Below are positions 55,140 through 62,590 of a stretch of 62,590 nt of DNA, piece after piece. Below the pieces are notes generated by a model. It saw nothing but the letters and a program-made list of their open reading frames with translations, was not told where the DNA came from and ran no database searches. The stretch is from Candidatus Helarchaeota archaeon (lineage in GTDB: Archaea; Asgardarchaeota; Lokiarchaeia; Helarchaeales; HEL-GB-A). Location: positions 1 through 62,590 of the forward strand of contig JABXJU010000002.1 in NCBI GenBank assembly GCA_013375405.1, read 5' to 3'. The stretch's first letter is position 1. Every line of letters begins with the position of its first letter. Both the position numbers and the translations under genes were made by a program.

Positions 55140-55970
55140 TTAATCCGTAAATATCTCCGGTTCGGATGGTTCTTCATATGATGGATATTCTTCACTAGAG
55201 TATCTTCTAAACCTATATAAAATATAAGACCCAAGGACAATGCCTGTAATCCCCAAAATAATGCCAATAAGCCCAATTAAATAAGAAATATCAACATTAA
55301 TGCCTGATCCCTCTTGTTTTCGGTCAATAGACAGCGTTAATATATAACTTAAGGGTTCTTTGATATCGTAGATCATTTCATAAGATATCAACCATCCTGT
55401 ACTATAATCCCATATTATAAGTTCGTCTGTAAAGTAAGGGGCACCAGTGTCAATATCCACTCCAGAACCCCAATGAGAAATTTCTACTCGATTTGAAATA
55501 ATTTTAACTGAATAATTTGTAAAAGTTGCGTTAATTATGTAAAGTTCTGAAGACCAATTCAGACCTACATTATAAGTAGCATTATAATATATTGGAAGAA
55601 TTGGATGAATTTCATCTCCTTTTCTCGGTGATAGAAAGTTATCCCAATCCCATTCAAAATCGCTATCATCTAACAAAACTGATTCTATATTAGGTACCCC
55701 ATCTTTCATTCTCTTTCGAAAATAAAGAAGTTCAGAAAAATTATTTCCGTCATTATCCCAAATGTTATAGATTGTAAAAGTATAATCTCTTTCATCTAGT
55801 GAAGTCGAAATATTTCCTTCATAACTAACAGTATAAGTGTAAGTCATAGATGAGTTTATGGACACGCCCCAAAGATTAGTAGTTTCGCTATAACAGGAGG
55901 GAACACTATAAAAAGTGAGAATAAATAGAAACAACAAAAAAGTTATCCCTTCTATTTTCCTTCTATTCAA
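55140..55970 (-). CDS. Exported membrane-anchored protein, family B
   Basis: A 276-residue protein with an N-terminal signal peptide (ITFLLFLFILTFYSVPS), an extracytoplasmic domain with several N-x-S/T sequons, a C-terminal membrane helix (about 230-255) and an acidic tail. It matches the second half of the fused protein at 48083-49558 (SSMTYTY, YNIWDNDGNN, the LNWS segment, WDYSTGWLISY). Its start follows the stop of the family A gene without a gap, so the two are translated together. The function is unknown. It is likely a surface or periplasm-like space protein facing outward. Confidence 0.8.
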   Translation of the reverse strand: MNRRKIEGITFLLFLFILTFYSVPSCYSETTNLWGVSINSSMTYTYTVSYEGNISTSLDERDYTFTIYNIWDNDGNNFSELLYFRKRMKDGVPNIESVLLDDSDFEWDWDNFLSPRKGDEIHPILPIYYNATYNVGLNWSSELYIINATFTNYSVKIISNRVEISHWGSGVDIDTGAPYFTDELIIWDYSTGWLISYEMIYDIKEPLSYILTLSIDRKQEGSGINVDISYLIGLIGIILGITGIVLGSYILYRFRRYSSEEYPSYEEPSEPEIFTD

Positions 55971-56840
55971 TTATTGTTCCTCCCGATATAATCGTCTATA
56001 TTTAATAAAAACGTAAGTCATAAAGGTTAACCCTCCTATTCCAAGTGTTAAGCCGATCCAACTAAGAAGATCGCTTAGAGTTATACTTGGGTTTGTTGAT
56101 GATAGAGAATCAACTGTGATCGAGATAGTATAATTAAGGGGAGTGTCATAAGTTCTGGTTAAATAAATAGAATCCAACCAGCCAGTCGCTTTTTCCCAAA
56201 TTATTTCCCCCGTATCGTTATAATAAGTATTAAAATCAGGATGAAGTACGTTTATTTTATCCACACTAATTTTTACAGTGTCACCCAAATCATATACTAG
56301 ATAATTCGGAATACTTCCATTAATATAATTTAACGAAAAGGTCCAATTCACTCCACTATGTAGTGAGTCATTTCCTTTAAGGGGTAATATAAAAAATGTC
56401 CAACTCAATGGAAAAGGACGTTTTATTGTGTCTATTAAACTCTGATTTGAAAACCCCTTGAAATAGAAATTTACAAAATCATTTCTTTCCCACCCCTCCA
56501 CAACTCGCCAAATCCACCATGTACCGTCCATCAAATCTAGTAGGTATTTACGGGTAGGAGTTGTGGTTATATCAGTCACAGCAAGCGCAATATCAGTAAC
56601 ATTATTTGAATTTAGATCATAATTATTCATTATATAGTATTCTAGAATTACTTTCTCAGCTATCCCATTGAAATCCCCATGAAATTCCCTTTGAATTTGA
56701 TAGATTCGTGAATCCCCTCTGCTAACACCCCATATATTTTCCACTTGAGCCCTACTAACGTGATTTGGAGTAAAAAAGATAAATATTATAAAAAATAATA
56801 GACCTAACAAAATCTTACGCTTTTTCATAAAAGTTGCCAT
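55971..56840 (-). CDS. Exported membrane-anchored protein, family A
   Basis: A 289-residue protein with a signal peptide (LLGLLFFIIFIFFTP), an extracytoplasmic region with Trp-rich segments (DGTWWIWRVVEGWERND) and N-x-S/T sequons, and a C-terminal membrane helix (about 258-278) with a short basic tail. It matches residues 1-248 of the fused protein at 48083-49558. The next base after its stop begins family B, and a radical SAM gene lies upstream (99-base gap) on the same strand. The order radical SAM, A, B is also seen in the other unit, where A and B are fused. The domain is not recognised. Confidence 0.8.
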   Translation of the reverse strand: MATFMKKRKILLGLLFFIIFIFFTPNHVSRAQVENIWGVSRGDSRIYQIQREFHGDFNGIAEKVILEYYIMNNYDLNSNNVTDIALAVTDITTTPTRKYLLDLMDGTWWIWRVVEGWERNDFVNFYFKGFSNQSLIDTIKRPFPLSWTFFILPLKGNDSLHSGVNWTFSLNYINGSIPNYLVYDLGDTVKISVDKINVLHPDFNTYYNDTGEIIWEKATGWLDSIYLTRTYDTPLNYTISITVDSLSSTNPSITLSDLLSWIGLTLGIGGLTFMTYVFIKYRRLYREEQ

Positions 56841-56938
56841 CTAACATCTCCTTTAAAAAAAGATAGTATTTTTTATTTTAAATAGTTTTATCAAAAATAT
56901 AATTTCCAAATAAATTCTCTATTCTTGTTGTTTTGTCA

Positions 56939-58351
56939 TTAATTAAAATTTAATATGTTTAATACTGTCAAAATACCGAAATTAATCACAAATTTTAATT
57001 CTGAAAACGATCTGATTTTTGTGAGTAATGTCAGAAGTTTTTTGGGACGTAAATAGAATCGGCGATAAGCTTCCTTGAATTTTCTTTCAACATCTTCTGC
57101 TTTAAGGTCAAAAATTTCAAAATTCGCAGCACGAATATTACGGTCAATATCACGGTCAATATCTTCCAGTGATATAAGAAACTTACCTTCTCTTTGAACT
57201 TGGTTGTATAATTCTGTACCAGGGAAAGCAATTGTGATAAAGAAATGTGGATAATCTGGATCAATTTCCAAAGCAAAATTAATGGTATCAGTCATTGAAT
57301 TGATATTATCAAAAGGATGTCCAATCATAAAGAAGGCCGCTAAAATAATGTGCTCACTTTTTACTATTTTGGCTGCACGTCTGACTGCATTTAAATTTAA
57401 TTTTTTCCCTATTTTATTAACAACTTGCTGGTTCCCCGATTCTATCCCAATAGCCAATTTATAAGTGCCAGCTTGTTTAAGCTTCCTTACCAATCTAGGA
57501 GTGAGTGTATCAGCACGAATTCCATTAGAAAATTGGATTAATATATCAAAATTATTTCTTATAATTTCATCACAAATTCTTTCGGCCCGCTTTTTGTTTA
57601 TCGTAAAATTATCATCGATTATTAAAAGTTCATCTAGCGAAAATTTTTCTTTTAAATAGCGGATCTCATCTATTACATTTTCGATACTACGATACCGAAC
57701 CTTACTCCCATGAATTATTTTGGTGCAATGATTACATTGATAGGGACAACCGCGAGATGTCATTATAGGGTAAAAAATTGTTCCTCGAGTATTAAAGAAA
57801 TACTTTTTAGGGGAAGGAAAAAGATGCCACGCTGGGAAAGGGTTTGTATCTAAATTTTCAATAGGACATGGAGGTTCTAAGTGAACCTTTCTATTATGAG
57901 GATCGAGATATGCAATACCTGGCCTCGTCTTCGGGATTTTTTCTTTTTCTATATTGCTCAACAATTCAATGAATGAATGCTCTCCTTCTCCTACTATAAC
58001 AAAATCACAGTATTTATTTTTTAACAGCATTTCATAGACAGCAGAGGCCCAAGGACCTCCAAAAACAATTTTTGCATGAGGTAATAACCGTCTTATCAAT
58101 TTACTTAAATTTAAACTCTGTTTTGAAAGTAAGATATTTGTCGTAATTCCAATTACATCGGGATTGATATCCTTAAGTTTGGTTAGTAGTTTTTTATTAG
58201 AGAAATTTAGAGCCGCCGTATCAATCACGGAAACGTCATATCCCGCCTTCTCGACAACTGCAGCTAAAGTTGCTAACCCTAATGGTGGGTGAAATGAAAT
58301 TTTAAGAATTCTACCCAAGTTTATATTAGGAAATATTAGAGAAACTTTCAT
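56939..58351 (-). CDS. B12-binding-domain radical SAM protein, tandem family copy C
   Basis: A radical SAM protein of about 470 residues, counting from the ATG at 58351, which gives MKVSLIFPN as in the other copies; a TTG 13 codons upstream also opens the frame but is less likely. It has a B12-binding-like domain (PPLGLATLAAVVEKAGYDVSVIDT, VFGGPWASA), then CPYQCNHC with C202, C206 and C209 in this numbering, then TKIIHGSKV, IGIESGNQQVV and FFMIGHPFDN. It heads the unit radical SAM, exported A, exported B. It carries a short internal duplication, DIDRDIDRN, near residue 415 where other copies have DIDRG or DIDQG. Confidence 0.9.
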   Translation of the reverse strand: MKVSLIFPNINLGRILKISFHPPLGLATLAAVVEKAGYDVSVIDTAALNFSNKKLLTKLKDINPDVIGITTNILLSKQSLNLSKLIRRLLPHAKIVFGGPWASAVYEMLLKNKYCDFVIVGEGEHSFIELLSNIEKEKIPKTRPGIAYLDPHNRKVHLEPPCPIENLDTNPFPAWHLFPSPKKYFFNTRGTIFYPIMTSRGCPYQCNHCTKIIHGSKVRYRSIENVIDEIRYLKEKFSLDELLIIDDNFTINKKRAERICDEIIRNNFDILIQFSNGIRADTLTPRLVRKLKQAGTYKLAIGIESGNQQVVNKIGKKLNLNAVRRAAKIVKSEHIILAAFFMIGHPFDNINSMTDTINFALEIDPDYPHFFITIAFPGTELYNQVQREGKFLISLEDIDRDIDRNIRAANFEIFDLKAEDVERKFKEAYRRFYLRPKKLLTLLTKIRSFSELKFVINFGILTVLNILNFN

Positions 58352-58541
58352 AATGAAACCTGTTAAATGACAAATAGTCTTTTTATTCAATAGAGCTAAA
58401 ATCTCTTGAAAATTTTATTACCCTTGGTATTATAAAAACATTATAACAAAATAAATAAAATTCATTGAAGAAATTTCTTCAACGAGAAGTAATTATCAAA
58501 TAAGTTCTTGAAATTCTTCATTCGATAGGGAATGAACAATT

Positions 58542-59351
58542 TTGGTACAACAAAAAAAGGAAGTAATTAAGCATTTTGATGCATGGTCAGCATCCTATGA
58601 ACAAGAGGTCTGGTCTCGAGATAAACATTTTCATAAATTAATCAAGGAAATGGTGATAAATTCAATACAAATAACCACTGAACAGAATATTTTGGAATTA
58701 GGTGTGGGAACGGGTATATATCTAAAAGATTTTTTTCGAGGTAATCATTTTGTAATTGGAATGGATATTTCTGCTAAGATGCTGAAGAAATCTAAAGAAA
58801 AAATAGAAAAATATCATATCAACGTGTTAAATTTAGTTTTAGCTGATGCCGAATTTTTACCTTTTAGAGGAAATACCTTTGATATAATTAATTGTATTGA
58901 AGTTCTACGTCATCTCCCAAATCCATATAAAAAAATTTGGAATGTTTTTAAAGAAATGTATAGAATTTTAAAAATACAGGGTTCTATATTAGCAACATTA
59001 CCAAATATTTTATTTCCCCTTAATCTATTTTGGGTATTTTATTATTTTATTCCTCTAAAGATTATGAAAAGATTCCACAAAGGAATTGGTATTCATTATA
59101 ATCAAAAACGTTCTTTTCCACATTTTCCAGTTCTTTATAATGAACCCGAAGATCACATGTTTAACATTTTTTTCATAAGGTCTTTAATTAATAGAACAAA
59201 TTTAAAATTAAATTCGTTAAGAGGAATTTTTTTCTTTCCTGCTTGTCCCAAAATACTTTTCCCAATAATTAAAAAAATGAATAAGATTCTAGGAACGAGT
59301 ATTTGGGCAGCTCTCGCATATGCTTTTTTTATTAAGTTAAATCGACCATAA
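58542..59351 (+). CDS. Class I SAM-dependent methyltransferase
   Basis: A 269-residue protein of the UbiE/COQ5-like type. It begins KHFDAWSASYEQEVW, the usual N-terminal helix. Motif I is ILELGVGTGIYLKDF (about 50-64), followed by VIGMDISAKMLKKSKEK and ADAEFLPFRGNTFDIINCIEVLRHL. The C-terminal part holds a hydrophobic segment (FPLNLFWVFYYFIPL), which suggests a lipid-like or membrane-bound substrate. It starts with TTG at 58542 without a clear ribosome-binding site. It lies upstream of a fifth radical SAM gene on the same strand with a 158-base gap. It diverges from copy C of the tandem family. Confidence 0.85.
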   Translation: MVQQKKEVIKHFDAWSASYEQEVWSRDKHFHKLIKEMVINSIQITTEQNILELGVGTGIYLKDFFRGNHFVIGMDISAKMLKKSKEKIEKYHINVLNLVLADAEFLPFRGNTFDIINCIEVLRHLPNPYKKIWNVFKEMYRILKIQGSILATLPNILFPLNLFWVFYYFIPLKIMKRFHKGIGIHYNQKRSFPHFPVLYNEPEDHMFNIFFIRSLINRTNLKLNSLRGIFFFPACPKILFPIIKKMNKILGTSIWAALAYAFFIKLNRP

Positions 59352-59509
59352 ACTGGTTTTATCTTTTTTATATTTTATTCTTTTATTAAAAAATCTTTGA
59401 TATTTAATGATAACTTACTCTGAAAAAATAATATACAATGTGTATAAGATATGTACAGAAATCATTTAGAAAAATTATTACATTCTAAATTTGAATAGGG
59501 TTACAATTC

Positions 59510-60871
59510 ATGACTAAAGTCCTACTATTAAATCCGCCTTCAAAGTTAATGCTTTACAAAGAAGATCTTCGCTGTCAAAATGATGCAGATGACCTGATTC
59601 ATAATATTATTCGCCCACCAATTACATTAATGTATCTTGCAGCGATATCTGAGCAATTAGGCTTTCAAACGAAACTAATCGATGCTCCAGTCGAAGGAAT
59701 TGAGCTCAATCAATTGAAAAAAATTCTTGAATTTTGGAAACCTGATTGGGTTGCTGCTAATACGTCAATACAAACTCTTGAATCGGACCTAGCTGTGTTA
59801 AAGATTGCAAAGGAAAACAATGTAAAAACCATCACATTTGGGTATGCACCCACTATAAATGGTATAGAAATATTGAAAAATACGAATTATATCGATTTTT
59901 TAATTCGAGGGGAACCAGAGAAACCATTTCAAGAAATTATTCAAGGAACCTTACCACTTAAAGATATTGAAGGCCTTACTTATAGGGAGAACGACGAAAT
60001 TCAACAAAATAAGGAACGAAATTTTCTTCAGAATTTAGATGAGTTACCATTTCCATCTCATCATCTCATAAGACATGACCTTTATCGAGTTCCGACAACC
60101 GGCGAAATATTTACCACTATACAAACATCTAAAGGCTGCCCTAACCATTGTACATTTTGCTTAAGCAACATTTTGAATGGTCGTAAGGTGAGAAAGAGAA
60201 ATATCGCAAATATTATTGAAGAAATAAAATTAGTTACCACCAACCTTCATATTAAAAATTTTTTCTTTCGAGCAGATACTTTTACTTTCGATAAACAGTG
60301 GATCTTGCAATTATGCCAAGCAATTATAAAGAATAATCTGAGAATCAGGTGGTTCTGTAATTCTCGGGTGGATACTATTGATTCGGAAATGCTTAGTGCA
60401 ATGAAAAAAGCCGGATGTTACTATATTTGTTTTGGTGTAGAATCAGGTAATTCTGAAATATTAAAGTATATAAGAAAGGGGATAACTAAAGCCCAATCTA
60501 AACAGGCAATCCAATTAGCTAAAAATTTTGGGATTGTTACCGCAGCGGTATATATTATCGGTCTTCCAGGAGATACCTTGAATTCAATCCACGAAACTAT
60601 ACAGTTCAGTAAAGAAGTCGATAGCGACCTCGCTGAATTTATACCATATATTCAATTTCCCGGGATTGAAGCATTACACCAAACACTTCCAAAAGTTCAA
60701 CCATCTCTTGTGAGAAAATTGAGAAAGTATGCATTTATTCAATTCTATTTTCGACCAAAAATACTTCTCAAACTGATTCATCGTTTTTATTTAAAAAATC
60801 AAGGGCTTTCTCAGTTATTTAATTTGATTTTAGTTTCTGTAAAAACAGTTAGTCGTATATTTAAAAAATAA
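59510..60871 (+). CDS. B12-binding-domain radical SAM protein, distinct branch
   Basis: A 453-residue protein. The N-terminal domain is B12-binding-like (RPPITLMYLAAISEQLGFQTKLIDA, then a segment around TFGYAPTINGIEIL). The radical SAM motif CPNHCTFC has C210, C214 and C217. It is followed by RKRNIANIIEEI, FGVESGNSEILKYI and YIIGLPGDT. It is as distant from the tandem copies as the protein at 46571 is, so it probably has its own substrate. It is preceded by a methyltransferase gene in the same direction. Start ATG at 59510. Confidence 0.9.
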   Translation: MTKVLLLNPPSKLMLYKEDLRCQNDADDLIHNIIRPPITLMYLAAISEQLGFQTKLIDAPVEGIELNQLKKILEFWKPDWVAANTSIQTLESDLAVLKIAKENNVKTITFGYAPTINGIEILKNTNYIDFLIRGEPEKPFQEIIQGTLPLKDIEGLTYRENDEIQQNKERNFLQNLDELPFPSHHLIRHDLYRVPTTGEIFTTIQTSKGCPNHCTFCLSNILNGRKVRKRNIANIIEEIKLVTTNLHIKNFFFRADTFTFDKQWILQLCQAIIKNNLRIRWFCNSRVDTIDSEMLSAMKKAGCYYICFGVESGNSEILKYIRKGITKAQSKQAIQLAKNFGIVTAAVYIIGLPGDTLNSIHETIQFSKEVDSDLAEFIPYIQFPGIEALHQTLPKVQPSLVRKLRKYAFIQFYFRPKILLKLIHRFYLKNQGLSQLFNLILVSVKTVSRIFKK

Positions 60872-61022
60872 AAAAATAGTAAATATAAAGGTCGAAAATT
60901 AAAATTCATTTTCTTTCTTCTTTATCTTTCAGATGGCGATAGTATTTTCTTAGTAGGAAGATTCTTTTAAGGGGGGAGTTTTTTTTGCAGTCATTTTTTA
61001 AATAGAGGTGTATTTTTTCCAC

Positions 61023-62590
61023 TCATTGTTTTGAATAGTAAGAATGTTTTGTCATGAGCTTAATTAGAATTACTAGTTGCATAAGCTTATCAAATAGTTC
61101 CCGATCACCACGAGATTCAGCCAATTCAACTAATGCTTTAAGTTTAATTAACACCTGTGTCCAACTCTCTTTTTTTTCAATAACTTTTAATCTTCTCATT
61201 AAGATATTCAATTGCGATCGTACTTCACTTTCTGGTACACAGCCGATAAGGGTGTTGAAGAATGTAAATAGCTCTTTAAACGGAAGGCCTCGTAGTTTTA
61301 TCGGAAATTTTAGCTTTTCCTTTTCTACAAATATTTGATTTAAAGATGGTAATGCATTGATAATTGAGCTAAAGATGAGGAAATCAAATTTTTCCTTATT
61401 AATCAAATCTTGAGATGTAGATGGTATTTTTTTCCTTTTACTATGAATTACAATTATTATTCCACATAGTATTATTCCAAGTACTATTTCCAAAATTAAT
61501 AATATTCTCCTGATTAATGGATTATTTGGATCTAATGGATCTGCTCCCAAGGCGATCTCCTTTCCATCGGATACCCCGTCTCCATCCGTATCTGGATTAG
61601 TTGGCACAGTCCCGTGCGTAATCACTTCCGCGCCATCGGATAGCCCGTCCGCATCCGTATCTGGCTTTGTTGGCACAGTCCCATACGTGATCACTTCCGC
61701 GCCATCGGATAGTCCGTCTGCATCCGTATCTGGCTTTGTCGGCACAGTCCCGTGCGTGATCACTTCCGCACCATCGAATAGTCCGTCCCCGTCCGTATCC
61801 GGATTGATCGCGCTAGTTCCAAGAATATAGATTTCCGCATAGTTTGTTAAATAATCGTTATCATAATCCATGTCACTAGCTAATAAATAGACACTAAAAT
61901 TTTGGATTATCCCATTATTCCCAGCAATATCGACTGATCTATAAGATATAGTATGGGGGCCATTGGAAATTTCTGTAAGGAGAAAAGTATCGGCAACCAC
62001 CCATTCTCCAGAGTCTAGATTGTATTCATAGTGACTTATTCCAGAACCGTCAAAATCAGTCCCCCCAGAAATAGTAAACAACGTTTCTTTTAATACAAAT
62101 TCGGATTCATAAATACTATAATTTATTTCACATGCACTTGGATTAATGAAATCGTATATTTTTAAAATATAATAATTACTTGAATTGTCATTCAGCCCCC
62201 AATTATTATACGAATCATTCGAATAAAAATAGTAGGCAAGGTTTTTATCATAATTCAGATCTTCAATGTTTAGAACTATCGAATAATTATCTTCAATATA
62301 ATTTACTATACTTCTATTAATAAAAACACCTGAGGAATTTTCACAAAGAAATACATGACTAAGCAAGTTGTCGACAACATGAACCGTAATTTTCAAGCCT
62401 GTATGGTGGTATTCTAAGGTAGTGCAATTTAAATATGTAAGATTCGCAAAGTGGATTATTAATGGAGGTTCAACATCAATTACTTCTATAAGAACTGTGT
62501 CTGGCATCCCAAAATTGCCTATGGAATCATTATAATAAATTGTATAATTCCAAACTCCAAGGGCGGAGGTATTAATGGGGATATTCAAGG
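61023..62590 (-). CDS. Large surface protein with calcium-binding-type repeats, C-terminal part
   Basis: The frame is open to the right edge, so the N-terminus lies outside; 521 residues are visible. Outer Ig-like segments (VIDVEPPLIIHF; GPHTISYRSVDIAGNNG) are followed by a DxDxDGxxD region at about residues 240-345. The latter includes four DTDxDGxxDGxE units related to thrombospondin type 3 or dockerin-like calcium loops. Three of them are 23-residue repeats (DTDADGLSDGAEVITxGTVP). A membrane helix (about 358-384) and a 130-residue cytosolic tail follow. The layout is that of an outward-facing adhesion or S-layer-associated protein. The long tail without a known domain is unusual. Confidence 0.8.
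   Translation of the reverse strand, partial: LNIPINTSALGVWNYTIYYNDSIGNFGMPDTVLIEVIDVEPPLIIHFANLTYLNCTTLEYHHTGLKITVHVVDNLLSHVFLCENSSGVFINRSIVNYIEDNYSIVLNIEDLNYDKNLAYYFYSNDSYNNWGLNDNSSNYYILKIYDFINPSACEINYSIYESEFVLKETLFTISGGTDFDGSGISHYEYNLDSGEWVVADTFLLTEISNGPHTISYRSVDIAGNNGIIQNFSVYLLASDMDYDNDYLTNYAEIYILGTSAINPDTDGDGLFDGAEVITHGTVPTKPDTDADGLSDGAEVITYGTVPTKPDTDADGLSDGAEVITHGTVPTNPDTDGDGVSDGKEIALGADPLDPNNPLIRRILLILEIVLGIILCGIIIVIHSKRKKIPSTSQDLINKEKFDFLIFSSIINALPSLNQIFVEKEKLKFPIKLRGLPFKELFTFFNTLIGCVPESEVRSQLNILMRRLKVIEKKESWTQVLIKLKALVELAESRGDRELFDKLMQLVILIKLMTKHSYYSKQ
61603..61809. repeat. Three near-identical 69-base tandem repeats in the surface-protein gene
   Basis: GGCACAGTCCC begins at 61603, 61672 and 61741, a period of exactly 69 bases (23 codons). 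The units differ at only a few bases each and are much richer in G and C than the surrounding gene. Recent duplication or gene conversion is likely, and the number of copies may vary between strains. Confidence 0.85.

Overview
The window is 62.6 kb of AT-rich archaeal DNA. It most likely comes from an Asgard archaeon (Promethearchaeota, Lokiarchaeia-like), judged from gene content alone. It carries an Orc1/Cdc6 initiator, an archaeal thiolase / HMG-CoA synthase-like / DUF35 triplet, and archaeal-type LeuCD. It also carries a set of eukaryote-like parts: three GTPases with the Rag/Gtr-style HKxD motif (two with roadblock-like tails), a longin-like plus PIN fusion, TPR-rich proteins, and a coiled-coil protein ending in a gelsolin-like domain. 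TTG and GTG starts are frequent, and Shine-Dalgarno sites are present at many genes.

Layout. 1-1.6 kb: end of a URO-D-family gene, an SCP2-like gene, a gene-poor stretch and a GIY-YIG gene. 1.8-5.8 kb: Orc1/Cdc6, diverging from the thiolase / HMGCS-like / DUF35 operon; the HMGCS-like protein appears to have lost all three catalytic residues. 5.8-17.7 kb: a redox island. It holds two tandem copies of a FixC/geranylgeranyl-reductase flavoprotein plus FixX ferredoxin, a GlcD-like/GlcF-like pair, and two tandem FAD-linked oxidases. It is bracketed by two inward-facing genes of one unrecognised family. 17.8-27.2 kb: a DMT transporter and housekeeping genes (leuD-leuC, a GTPase, hflX, purA, an ACT-domain gene, dapA-dapB).

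27.3-43.9 kb: the eukaryote-like region, with the gelsolin-like protein, an octapeptide-repeat protein, a degenerate IS607-type element (broken tnpA plus tnpB), a zinc-ribbon/TPR protein, two tandem Rag-like GTPases, a membrane HEAT-repeat protein and the longin-PIN-TPR protein. 44-60.9 kb: a membrane and surface region with a GT-C glycosyltransferase, five intact B12-binding radical SAM genes plus one remnant, two SAM methyltransferases, a second DMT transporter and a family of exported, C-terminally anchored proteins. One radical SAM type has been duplicated together with the exported proteins, and in one copy two exported proteins have become one fused gene. 61-62.6 kb: the end of a large surface protein with calcium-binding-type repeats.

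The best candidates for undescribed systems are (i) the flavoprotein/ferredoxin island with its bracketing unknown family and (ii) the co-duplicated radical SAM plus exported-protein units. All functional statements rest on motif reading without database searches.
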